Source: Colius striatus (Eukaryota > Chordata > Aves > Coliiformes > Coliidae). From it: 64,000 bases of DNA. A program made the translations under genes and the position numbers. The stretch is taken from the NCBI RefSeq assembly GCF_028858725.1, contig NC_084768.1, positions 29,852,664-29,916,663 of the forward strand, in the 5' to 3' direction. The first letter of the stretch is position 1. Each line of letters starts with the position of its first letter. The notes beneath the pieces are model-generated. The model made no database searches. It was given only the letters and a program-made list of their open reading frames with translations, and was not told the DNA's origin. This document shows, piece after piece, positions 24,551 to 34,968 of this stretch.

Positions 24551-27500
24551 TTAGTGAAATGCGTTTCTCTGGGCTTCTTGTGTCAGCCCTAGCAGCTTGA
24601 GTCTCTCTGCTGGAGGAGTGGCAAAGTAGGCTTTTTGCTCCTCTGAATACCTTTCCTTCACTTCGATTATGTCCCTGTAGCGGCTGTCCCGCCAGTGGAA
24701 ATTGAATAGCTCTAGCAACTGAATTCTTTTCTCCTCTGTGCTCACACAGTCAACAGGGGCATATTGTTCCAGGAATGGTACTTGAATATCTGGGAACAGG
24801 AGGAGACCCCGGATAGCAAACCAGCCGCCATACTTGGGATGGATACACACGCCATAGATCTTCTGGAAGGAGAAAAACAGCAGGAACATTGTCTCTAGTA
24901 ATGCTTAGAGTTCAAAGCATCAGGCTTTGATGCAGCTTCTCACACTCCTTGCCCTCTCTGTTGAAGTGCTATACAGAGAAGAAAGGACAGCTCTTTTCTG
25001 AACACATGGCTTGAAGCACTGCATTTCATTCCCATTTTCCTAGGCCCCCACACACCTGCCTGTAATGTGGGGGGAGGTTCCTTTTTGAAAATCTAACACA
25101 GAAATTAAACACAGTGCATTTTTTTCCCCAATTTATAATGCTCCAAGCAACAGATCTAAATTTTACATTGAAATCGATTCTCCTAAGTAGGTTTACTGAG
25201 ACATTTTATTCTTCTTCGTGTGGGCATCTCCCTACCACCCTGAAAAATCTTGTAAGCTCTCAATTCCTATCTGAAACAGTTCACGCATCTATTTGTCATC
25301 TGGACTTTGTAGGAAGAAATACTGAGTAAACAATAGTTGTGAGATTCAGTGATTACAGTTTAGTGGTTGTTACCCAAATGTTTTTGCCTCACCTTTTTCC
25401 CCCAAGGATCAAGCTTCACGTCTGTCCTTTGGTAGTAATATGCGGCTCCAGCAACATGGGCAGCTGTCTGTGCCAAGAATTTGGGCTTTCGGCTTGGCAG
25501 AATCTCGTAATCAAAGATAATGTCCACCTTCTGATCAGGGAATTTCTGGGAAAAGTAGAAAATATCATCCTATGCTCACGGAAGAAGATTTGCTGTTAGA
25601 GAAGAGCAGGATGCTAGCAAATCAGGCACATGTGAAGCCTGCAGAGTTCCACATCCTGCTCCTGAAATCTGTCAGCCTTGGATTTTCAAACTATGACTGA
25701 CTGTAAAGCACATAGCTACAGGTTGTAATGGCAAAGGGACAGAATATGCAAGTAAAGCAGGTAAACAGCCATCTGATGCTCTTCCTGTCATGAATAATGC
25801 TTTACCCTCCTAAAGGACAAGGGCTGCAACCTGGAAGGCTTTGTCTGCTGCTCAGCCCACCTGGTCATATGCCACAACAGTAAAAGGAACCAGTATTTTA
25901 GCTTCTTACCTCCTTCACCCGTGACAAATGATGAGAAACACACTGATCCACAGGATCCCTGATTATTTTTAACCGTTCTTTGTTCACAAAAGGTTTAAGG
26001 GCTTTGTCAAACATGGAAGGCGTGCTGAGGACCACAAAAGCCAGTGTGTCATCTGGGTAGGGGAGATGAAAGGCTGCCTGGAGAACAGCATTGTACCATC
26101 CAACCTTTGGCAAAGAAAAACAAATCTCCATTAAAACAGGGACACCACTCTGTTGCTAGCAGGCATGCAGGAATTTTTAGAAGTGGAAAGAAGTGGAGCC
26201 ACCTTCATTTGCAACCCAGGTATGCAGCCTGCCCAGTGCCTCCCATTCAAACCCAGTTGTTTTGCATACTGGGATTTACAGTTTCTGGAAGATGTACTCT
26301 GAGAGATAAGAATCATCCACTGCCTTCAGCTCAAGGCTGCCCTTTATCCAGCTCTGATCAGAAACCTTAGAAGGAAGTAAAACTGACCAGTCTCAACAAT
26401 GCAAATCAGATGTTTGGGTTTAGATAAAGCTTTTACAAGTTGGGGTTTGGTTTCTTTCATTGTTTGCACTTCTGTTTTGCTCATGTGACAAGTTTCATGG
26501 TTTATTTCTTTAGCAGGAAACATTTATGTGTGGAAATGATGGATGTGAAGCTCCTATTTATCAGTGCTAAAATCCCCCAGAACCCTAAGCCGTGGCACAT
26601 GGATTGTGACACAGCCACATTTTGGTATTTGTTTCCAGCGTTGGATGTGTTCCAACAGTTCAGAAATGAGGGATCAAGCCAGGGCAGCCGGAAGATGTGA
26701 GCAGGGGGACAGGGAGCAGATCAGCAGCTGCCACACAGAAGGCGATAACAGCCAAAACCCTCTGCACTCCACTATTAATGTACTGCACAATGACACCGGA
26801 CTTTCTATGGGTTATGACAACTCCTTCTTCCTGGGATGCCATAAAGACCAGGTCTAACATTCAGAAAGATGTCAAATAATGCAACTCTGATATTTAGCCT
26901 GAAAATGCAAAGTACTCATCACCTCAAAATATCAGTGAGATGCACCTAAAAGTGACTTTACAGTGGCAGACAAACTTGCCCATATGGAAACACACGTTCT
27001 TATATCAACCCCAAAGTTGATTCAGTTTCATGGCTCTTGTTTAAGATGCTGTATCAAGATGTTACAAGAAATTACAGAGATGGGAATCTAAAGTTTGTTG
27101 ATTTCCCAGTATCCACCAGTCAGTGCACTAGGGCTGGCTGTAGGGGAATTAAATCTAGAAGGAGAAACAGTGCTACAATGTTTCCCTCTGGTAGCTGTGG
27201 TGTTTTTCATCTAGGTTCTGCCGGTAATTCTGACACTGTTTTAGGAAAGCAGTGTTAAATTCATCTCTGAATTCTGGAGACCTCACTTCTCTCAGTGCCT
27301 CATTCCCTTTTACTTCCCGGCAGATCAAGGTTGTAGCAGGAAATACAGATATTTCAGGTGACAAACACAACATTCCCAGAGGAAGAGAATGTCATATTTA
27401 CTGTAGATTGTTTTGCATTATAATATTGCAGATTGCCCTAAGTTTTGGTGGAAACTGAGTGTATTAATTTCAACACAGCGGCCAGTGCAAGAGGCCGCCC

Positions 27501-28511
27501 TAGTTGCCAGGGGAGAGAGCCCCTTCAGCAGGCGGAACATAGCACCGTGTGTCAGGATGCTGTTTACCAACGGACACGGTAGTCTGCACTTCAAACTACA
27601 GCTGTTTCTATGTTTAGGTTAAAATTTAAGCGTGTTTAAGAGGACTTTACTCTCTGCTGGTCCAGATGGATCTTTAACCCTCCTGACCCTATTGGACTAG
27701 GACCGACATAAAGAACCTGAGCAAACCTCCAGCCCAGTCGGTGCTCCGCCGGTGCCAAGGCACAGCAATGCCCTTGACCTGCCTTACCGGCGGCCTACAC
27801 AGGCCTGTCCCGCCCGTTCGTTAACCGGCGGTAGCTGCAATGCAGCGCGGCCCCTTGGGAGCGTTTCCAGCCCCAGCGCAGTCGCTGCCAGGACGAAGCC
27901 CCGGCCCGCTCAGCCGAGGCGGCTCCGCCTGTGCCCGGGGCCCGCAGGAGGCCCGCGCGGCGCCCCGGGCCCGCTCTCCCGCCCGCGGCCACTGGCAGAC
28001 GGACGGCTCCGTGCCGGCGCTGGGCCGGCGGCCGCGGCGGCTCGGGGCGGCAGTGCCGCCTGCCGTCGGCTGCGCGAGGCGCACGGCGCTCGCCGCCCTT
28101 AGCGCGGGGGGCTCGTCCCGCCTTGCGCAGGCGGCCCTCGTAGAGCCGGCGGCGGGAAAGCACTCGCAGCCTCGGCCCACGCACGGGAAGCAGCCTGCAG
28201 AGCCGGCGGCGCCGCAGTCGCCCCCCAGGGCGGGGCTGACCGCAAAGGGCCGTCCCTCCGCGGTGAGCGCTCACCGCGGGGCCGCCCGGCGGGACCGCTC
28301 TCCTCAGCGGCCGCAGGAGCCACCGCCGGCTCCGGGCACCGCCGGCGTCCCACGCTCCCTCCCGCCCCGGCCAGAGTGACGTCGTTCTGCTTGACGCCGC
28401 GGCGGGCGACGTCACGGCGAGCCGCGCGTGACATGGTACCTTGAAGGCGTGCACCTCGAAGCCGAAGGGGCCGAGGGCGCCGCGGAGCCGCTCCGCCACG
28501 CGCCCGTCCAT
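24551..28511 (-). CDS. MMACHC: cyanocobalamin reductase / alkylcobalamin dealkylase, four coding exons
   Basis: Coding exons in transcript order are 28511-28440, 26104-25910, 25545-25393 and 24862-24551. All junctions are phase 0 with GT/AG borders, giving 243 aa. MMACHC is the cytosolic cblC protein: it removes the upper ligand of incoming cobalamins, using glutathione for alkyl forms, and passes the product to MMADHC. Visible marks are FGFEVHAFK near the start, the block [28 protein letters not shown] (His119, human His122), [14 protein letters not shown] (Cys146 and Arg158, human 149 and 161), FNFHWRD, and [11 protein letters not shown]. The start at 28511 (GGCGGCATGG) is chosen because MDGRVAERL aligns with human residues 1-9; an in-frame ATG at 28532 would add seven residues. 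The Pro/Ser-rich tail of human MMACHC (282 aa) is absent, and human Trp203 is Ser. Confidence 0.97.
26105..28439 (-). other. MMACHC intron 1
   Basis: The 2.3-kb intron holds the 5' half of the CpG island (27.78-28.44 kb) and two CRE-like sites near its donor. No nested gene is seen. Short open frames at 26.4-27.6 kb are unremarkable. Confidence 0.6.
28377..28414. promoter_or_regulatory. inverted pair of CRE-like sites
   Basis: TGACGTCG at 28377-28384 and its reverse complement CGACGTCA at 28407-28414, 22 bases apart, within 65 bases downstream of the MMACHC exon 1 donor. Both carry the central ACGT of ATF/CREB sites. Binding is inferred. Confidence 0.4.
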
Positions 28512-28610
28512 GCCGCCCGCCACCCGGGGCATGGCGGGAACGGTAGTTTTGGCAGCCCTCGGGAGCGGAGCCCCGCGGGAAGCGCTGCGTCCTAGGAGAC
28601 GGCTCGCGGC

Positions 28611-28634
28611 GCAATGCACCCTGGGATTTGTAGT
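28611..28634 (-). promoter_or_regulatory. ZNF143/THAP11 composite site (ACTACAA-CCCAG module)
   Basis: The minus strand reads ACTACAA, two bases, CCCAG, two bases, then TGCATTGC. This is the extended SBS2 form bound by ZNF143, in which ACTACAA is the part linked to THAP11/HCFC1 recruitment. It sits 100 bases upstream of the MMACHC start codon and between the two divergent first exons. In humans, loss of HCFC1, THAP11 or ZNF143 function lowers MMACHC expression (cblX-type disease), so this is the expected control element. Confidence 0.8.
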
Positions 28635-28649
28635 GCGCGCCTGCTGCTC

Positions 28650-28839
28650 GGCCGGGACTTCGTGTCCCGGCCGATACTCCATGTCCCAGCGGGCTCTGCG
28701 CTGCAGCTTCTGCTGCCGCCGCCGTTACGTTCGCCCGCGGGGCCTGGAGGCTCGGCTGCAGGGCCAACCGCCGAGCTCGCCGCCGCTGGGGTGTTGGGGA
28801 GCGGTGTTTTGCTCCACTCATGCTCCCCGGTAGCCGCCG
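28650..28839 (+). other. probable first exon of the + strand gene
   Basis: The 3' border is the consensus donor GCCGCCG|GTGAGC. The 5' end is a guess placed just right of the ZNF143 site. Two ATGs occur: 28681 opens a frame (MSQRALRCSFCC...) that stops at a TAG within the exon, and 28820 runs into the donor (MLPGSRR). The exon may be wholly 5' UTR. Confidence 0.35.
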
Positions 28840-28840
28840 G

Positions 28841-31800
28841 TGAGCAGCAGCTGTGTGGTGCAGCGCCCGCAGTGGTTGGGCCGGTGCTGTGGCGGGAGGC
28901 CTGCTGTTTGTAACGGCTGCGCGTGATGCTGTGGGCCGAGTGCGAATGGGAACGGTTTCGATACCTCGGCGCGGGCCAGGGCTGGTTTCCAAGCCCTCGG
29001 CCGAGGCACGAGCTGCGGCAAGTTTAACGGTGCGGCTGGCCCAGGTGGGCTCCTTCACCGCCGCTGGTAATGTTTGTAGTCTTTGATCCGCAGTGGGTTT
29101 GCAGCCTGACAGACCAGGCCCCGAGGAGGCTGTGACTGAGGAGTGCCTGCCTGGCATCTAGCAGCCCTTTTGTACCTGCGTGCATCTCCAGCAATGGAGC
29201 TAGCAGCCATCCCCAAAACCAACGTGGTCTGAAGGCTCTGGTGAGATCACCTCTCTCTTAAGAGCTGGTTTTCCTAGCACAGTTGCACAGCATGCCCATC
29301 AGTGCTGTACCATGCTGTATTGTGCATATCTTTCTTTCATCATGCACTGTTTCAAGCCCCACCTTCCTCTGTGGGTGGATGCTGCTCACTAAAAGAGGTA
29401 GCAAGGCCTCTGGGCTGATAATCCTTACTCCTCACTTGAAAGTATGTGTTCTTTGCAGCTTCCATATTCCCAGCAACGTCTGCCACATTGAAGACCAAGC
29501 AGACTTGGATCTCCTTACTCTAATCCTTGTAGCAGCTTAACATAATCTCTGTAGTTCTTGTGCAACAGTCTACAGCCGTTAGTCCTGAGTTTTATGAAGT
29601 GTTAGGGCATCAGAGCTACAAGTTCCTGAGGACAGAAGTACTTCAGATATGCAAACTCCTTTCTTTCCTTGTGGACTTCCCTTACATCTTCTGGAACCCC
29701 AAGAGTTGTTTCTTTTTGTATCCATGCATTCTGTATGCAGAGGGCAGAAGGATTCCATCAGTCTTGTTTAGAATTAAGGTTTGTTCCTCTCCAGGTCTCC
29801 TTGTATTTCCAGCTTTTGATGTCAAACCATATTAACCATGTTCTTTCCCTGACTAAGTTATGCTCCTGCAAAATTTGGTTTTGCCCTTTCACTCAGATCA
29901 TTGACTCACTCGCTCAGTCTGTGAATTGACTAAAGTATGAAAAGCAGAAAGCTCCAGCAGGAGCAGACCAATGAGTGACAGTAAACGCACTGGAACTGAA
30001 GCACTGGTAGTTACAGGAGCCTCTTACACAGATCACCTATTGACTAGGTTGCTGAAGTCCTGTTGAAGAACCAACTGGCTGTGAGTGTAGCCTGACACAG
30101 CATAGCTCTACCTCGCTGCTAAACAAGTGAACATGAAGTGTTGGCTACAGGGCAGAAATGGCTTTTTGAAGTTTTAGTTTCTTCTTTTGCCTTCTCTTTA
30201 GTGATCTGAAAACCTGAGAAGTGCCTCTGCTTCCCAGGAGAGAAAATAAACCATGGAAAACAAAACTGATTTCTGGGAAGACCATGACCAAGCTTGGTTG
30301 AGAGTCACATATCTTTATCTTCACACAAAGTCCTTTGCTGAGACCCTTGTGATGCACAGCATTTAGTCAGCTGGCAAAGTTGCCTTTCAGGGTGGTTAGT
30401 TCAAATATTTGAATTCTCAGTGTACATCTTGCCTGATTTTCCTGTCTAAATGTAATGTGGTCCAGGAAGATAAAGTTTCTGTGGTCCACTGAGCAGACAG
30501 CATAGGGACAGAGGGTAATTCTTGTGCCGCTGCTGTACTCTACCTCTGTCAGGGATTGGTATGAGACTGAACCTTGAAACCATCTTATTTGGATGTTCCT
30601 TGATCCTACTCTTATTCCATCCGTCCCAGCTACTGAGGAGTTCAGCTGGGACCTTAGTGCCTCCAGCCTTTTCTGTTTGCTGTTAACAGAGGATGCTTGG
30701 TATTTACAGAACAGCACCTAGAGCAGCTTGGAGGCCTTGCCAAGGAGGACAGATGAGTCGAAAGGTGAATGTCACAACTAGCAATAGCAGGTGCTTCACC
30801 AGCAGTATGGAAATTGTGCATCTGTATCCCAATGCCAACAGTCCACAAGAAATAAATGTCAGTGCTAAAACCTTTGTAGATTCAGGGCTGGTGCAGGGGA
30901 GGTGCTGAAGGAAAACACAACTTTTCCCACTTCCTTTAAGCAATGAAAAACTACTGTGACAAATTTATGAATGTGTGAGGGAAGAGCTGGAGCAACTGCA
31001 GCATAAAGTCAGTGAGTGGGAGTGTGTTCTGTTCCTCACGTGGTCTGAACTCTGGTTCTGCACAGGACAAGCTGTTGGTGCCCAAGGGGTCTAGCAGAAA
31101 CAGCCCCTGTAATGTTTGCACTGTAATGTTTGTTATAGTTGAGGATCTCTGTTCAGGAAATTGAACGTGAAGAACACTGCTGAACAGGCAACACTAGAGG
31201 AGAAGAAGAATACACAAACCTGGCAAGCTGTGACTCCCTGCTGAGCTCTGGGAGAGCTGTGGGAGGAGAGCACACATGGGGGTTGCCTGCAGCCTCTGAA
31301 TCCACCCTTTGCCTTGGGAGAGATGTGGGTGGATGTAGTTCTGTAAGGTTCTGCCGAGAGAGAGATGGAAAATCAGGTGCAGAATGTAGTTTAGCTGTGG
31401 CCTTTTTCTTGGTATGTGTGAAGTCAGATTGCTTTACTGCATAGGCCAAGAGGAAAAACTTGAACCAACTTTCTGCAACTGATTAAGAGAACTCAAAGTT
31501 GACACTGCAAGGTGGGCTGCTTTATAGTCACACTTCTTTCATCCAAAATCTGGCTCTGGATCAGTTGATAGCCCGTGGCAGACCTACTATTGGAGTGAGC
31601 AAGCTTTGCTGCTGGGATCTGTGGAGGAGGAATGTGTTGAAACTGATGAAGAATTTACTGTGGATAGTAGCCAGAATTAAAAGTGCTGTTGCTGCCTGCA
31701 ACAGAGGAATTATTTTTATCAAATATTGTAGTACCACTAGAAGGCTTTGATCGAGACAGGCAGTGTGCAGGGTGCTCTGCAGGCACCTTTCCTGCCTCAC

Positions 31801-34800
31801 AGGCTTGCTGAAACAGCAAGAAGAGGCTTTCCTGTTCCAGTGCTGAGTGATGGGAGGGCAGTTAGAAAGGTATCGTCAAAATAAGGAGGAGAAAAGAGAA
31901 GTGTTTCTGTGCATTCTGTTGTAACAGGTCCTGCTGCAGCCAGAATGAAATCAATGATTTTTGTAGCTGTTGCAGAAGTAGATGACTTTTGCAAAAGGGA
32001 AAATCTGTAAAGATTTGATGGGAGAGTAACTGCCTGGGAGCTTCAGGAATGTGTCACAGGAGGGTGCTGCTGTCTGGTGGCTGTTCAGAGCTCACCACAG
32101 GACAGCTCTTGCATTGCAGCTTACTGTCACAAGGGCTGGACTGGCAAACTCAGGGGACCAATCTAATCTTGCAGTTCTTGTTTGCCTGCTGTCCTTTGTA
32201 TCTGGTCTTAATCTTGTGGAGCACGTTTCATTCCCGTGGCTAGTATGGTACTGGCTTTGTTGATGCTGAAGGTAGTAGATTTGTCAGCTTTGTGAGGTGA
32301 GGTCTTCTGTTTAAATCCCAAACTGGTAAATCTTGAAGCAGGTATGGATTAAGTGTCTGCCTCTGTTCTGGCTAATTGCAGGCAAGGCATTCAGTCCTTC
32401 TGAGACAGCTAGTGAAGAGGGTGAAATGGCAGCCCCTGTTACTGACACAAATGTGTCCTGAGGGTTAGCACCTTCAGCTTATTCCATGTGGGAGTTGAGA
32501 ATAGGTACCTGCTGTTCCCTGCTGTCCTTGGAGCTGAGCTGACAGGGTCTGAGCTAGCTCAGTTTCCCATCTGCCTTGTTTCATCAGGAGTGTTGCTGTC
32601 TCCTGTTCAAGCCCTCTGTTAGGGCAGTGATGGACTTCACCTGTTCTCCTGGTTGCTAGCTGGACAGAACCTTACTTGCTTTATGCTGAAATGACTGGAA
32701 ATAATAATGGGTGCCTCTAAGCAGAGGTGCTCATTTAAATTGCCTGAGCTCTAATCCTTTCCCAGTTTCCTTAGCTACCCTCTTTTCTTTCTCATTGCTC
32801 TTGCCTATTGGGAATCAGCTTTGCTTGTGCCTCTAACCCCTGCTGGCTTGTCCCTTGCTCTCCCCCCACTCCTACCCGAGGACTCTGACCTGCTCCCTGG
32901 AGAGAAAAGAGTGACATTGGAGCTTCCTTGTTGAGGATCCTTAGATCTTTCTGTCTCTGTTTAATTGTATCCTCTGTCCAACCCCAACTGCCCTCGGCCA
33001 GCTGCCAGATGTCCTGTCACAGGTTTAGCTGAGGATTCATGTCACAGTTCCCAGCATTTGCTTCCCCATCCAGCTTTGTAAAACAGCACCCAGAGAATCC
33101 ACAGCACTCTCTGGGGGAAGACAGGAGTGTTTCTGGGAGGTGTCTGTGGCCCATGGATGCTTTTGGCTTGAAGCTGAACCACAGTGTTGCCCTTCATCTC
33201 CCTCAGGCTGATGCTGATGTCACACGGGCTACAGTGTGATTTGGTGGCATCATGAAATATTTACACAAAAAGGTTCTTTCCTTCTCTGAGCTCTGCAGGA
33301 CAGTGAATAAGTATCACCAGGACACAATGTTTTACTGCTTATAACATAAGGACTTTCCTTCTGCTTTCCATCCAGAGCTCTTGAAACCATCCTGTTAGAG
33401 AACTACTGCTCTGCATTACATAGGAGCCTGAGAAACACAGCCACACAAATGAATGCAGACCCATGGCAGTTTGGTAGCTGAGATGGAGTTTAAGGATATC
33501 TTAATTCCTTGTCTATCTTTCTGATTTTTCTCCCTCTTGAGCATAAGCATATTAATGTCTACCTTTATTAGTGGAGCACTATTGATGGACACTGGGTGTG
33601 GAGGTCAATGCAGCTCTGTTATTAGGTTTTGTTTGATAAAGGATATTGTATCAACTTGATGAGATGTTTTCAATAACAGAACTTCATTGCAGTTCTCTTG
33701 TAATTAAATATCGATTCTCTGTTTCTTTCTCTAAAAGCTTTAGGCCTTCCCTTTATTATGTCACTCTCTCACCTATTATCAAGCTGTGATTTCATGAGAT
33801 GTGTCTGTGCTGTCAACATCAGCTTGAAATGTGCCCACCCCTCTGCTTTCTCCTGCACTGGCCTCACAGCACATTGCTTCCCGAATTCCTGCTGCTGCAG
33901 TTGTTGACGGGCTGTAAATCCGATCAGGGAGCCGAGCTGGTTCTAACAACTGCGTCATTGTTTTGTTTGGTTTGTTTTTTCCCCCCCCTAAAGTGGTGTG
34001 CTTCACAGTGCTGCTGCAGGAAAAAAAATGTGCTGGCACAACTGAGATAACAATGTGAACAGGGCTAGGTGGAGAGGCAGAGCTTCTGCTGCCAGACTGT
34101 TCATCTGCTGAAAGCACAATTGAGTTGCTCAGCAGAACTGCTGCTGCTGCTACGAGGCACAACTGTCAGAAATCCTGTCAAAATGCTTCCCACCCCCTCC
34201 CTACCCTCAGTAATTGTTCCAGCAGACACTGCTAAGCTTAAGGGACTGTCAGTGTTATCCTTGTTAATCAGATTTACAGTCTCTGACCTGAAACATCAAG
34301 TGAAAAGTCTGTTCTGAAGGAGGTGCCAAGCACTGAGCCTTCAGGGAAAAACAGCGATCATGGGAACTATGCCCCACTTACTCCAATGTTGCTAACATTC
34401 TGGGACGTGGTATTCCAACCTCCCTTTGGTTTAGAGATCTCATAGTCAGGTCAGGTGTCCTGTTGCCCTTTTCCAACACAAACTGACTCCTATATTAGAA
34501 GGATTTAGCAGTGTGACTGGCTTTGGGCAGAAATGAGCTGGTCGATTCTTTGTGTGTTAAACCTGCATGATTTGGAGTTAGTTGGAGGCTTTGGTGGCTG
34601 TAGCAAAGACAGATGAAATCCAGTGCCTGAACGTTTTTGCCAATGTGTTTTCCTGCCTAAGTTTGTGTATCATGGAGCCTGTTTTCTGCTGCTTTGTGGC
34701 ATTGCTTTTACCCATGCAGGAATAACAAAAATGCTATTAAATCAGAATAGCAGCAGTTTCTTCACATGCTCTGTGTGTCAAAGTAGACAGTAGAATATTA

Positions 34801-34847
34801 GACTCAGCAAATTCATCCTTGAACTTTCCTGCTTCATTGTTTCTTAG
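28841..34847 (+). other. intron(s) of the + strand gene, exons unresolved
   Basis: Several acceptor-like sites occur, for example at 30689 (CTGTTTGCTGTTAACAG), 31949, 32381 and 33993. None has an open frame with matched donors that I can defend. Segment 30350-30950 is open on both strands and looks coding-like, but no frame joins it to known exons. Confidence 0.3.
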
Positions 34848-34967
34848 AGAGAAGCAAGAACTTGCTGAGAGAGGAAGAGTGGTTTTCTCCATCTTTGGGT
34901 GAGGTTTCCACTCCAGACTTCAGCTCAGATGAGCTTTCCAGCACTGCAGAGATCAAGGTATCTGGAG
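34848..34967 (+). CDS. internal coding exon of unidentified + strand gene
   Basis: Acceptor TTCATTGTTTCTTAG at 34847 and a consensus donor GGAG|GTAAGT at 34968 bound a 120-nt exon. Two bases complete a codon, 39 codons are open, and one base remains. The frame reads RSKNLLREEEWFSPSLGEV, then a Ser-rich acidic stretch ending AEIKVSG. Both introns are phase 1, so skipping would keep frame. I recognise no domain. Position next to MMACHC suggests CCDC163, which is inference only. Confidence 0.42.
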
Positions 34968-34968
34968 G

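Larger units (their letters stand above)
27780..29060. promoter_or_regulatory. CpG island, divergent promoter of MMACHC and a + strand gene
   Basis: A 1.3-kb CpG island centred on MMACHC exon 1. The MMACHC start must lie between 28511 and about 28650. On the opposite strand a strong donor GCCGCCG|GTGAGC at 28840 marks a rightward first exon. In mammals CCDC163 is head-to-head with MMACHC, so a bidirectional promoter is expected here. Long GC-driven open frames on both strands in this island are artefacts of composition. Confidence 0.7.

Noticed and set aside
27795-29157. Long minus-strand frames (295 and 352 codons) across the MMACHC island
   Set aside because: Stop codons are depleted by GC composition. 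Only the 24 codons from 28511 to 28440 match MMACHC; the rest reads through a splice donor or lies upstream.
30985-31008. Coiled-coil-like codons (REELEQLQHKVSEWE) before a GTGAGT
   Set aside because: A TGA lies just upstream in the same frame with no acceptor between, and the nearest acceptor (TTTAAG, about 30940) opens no frame free of stops.
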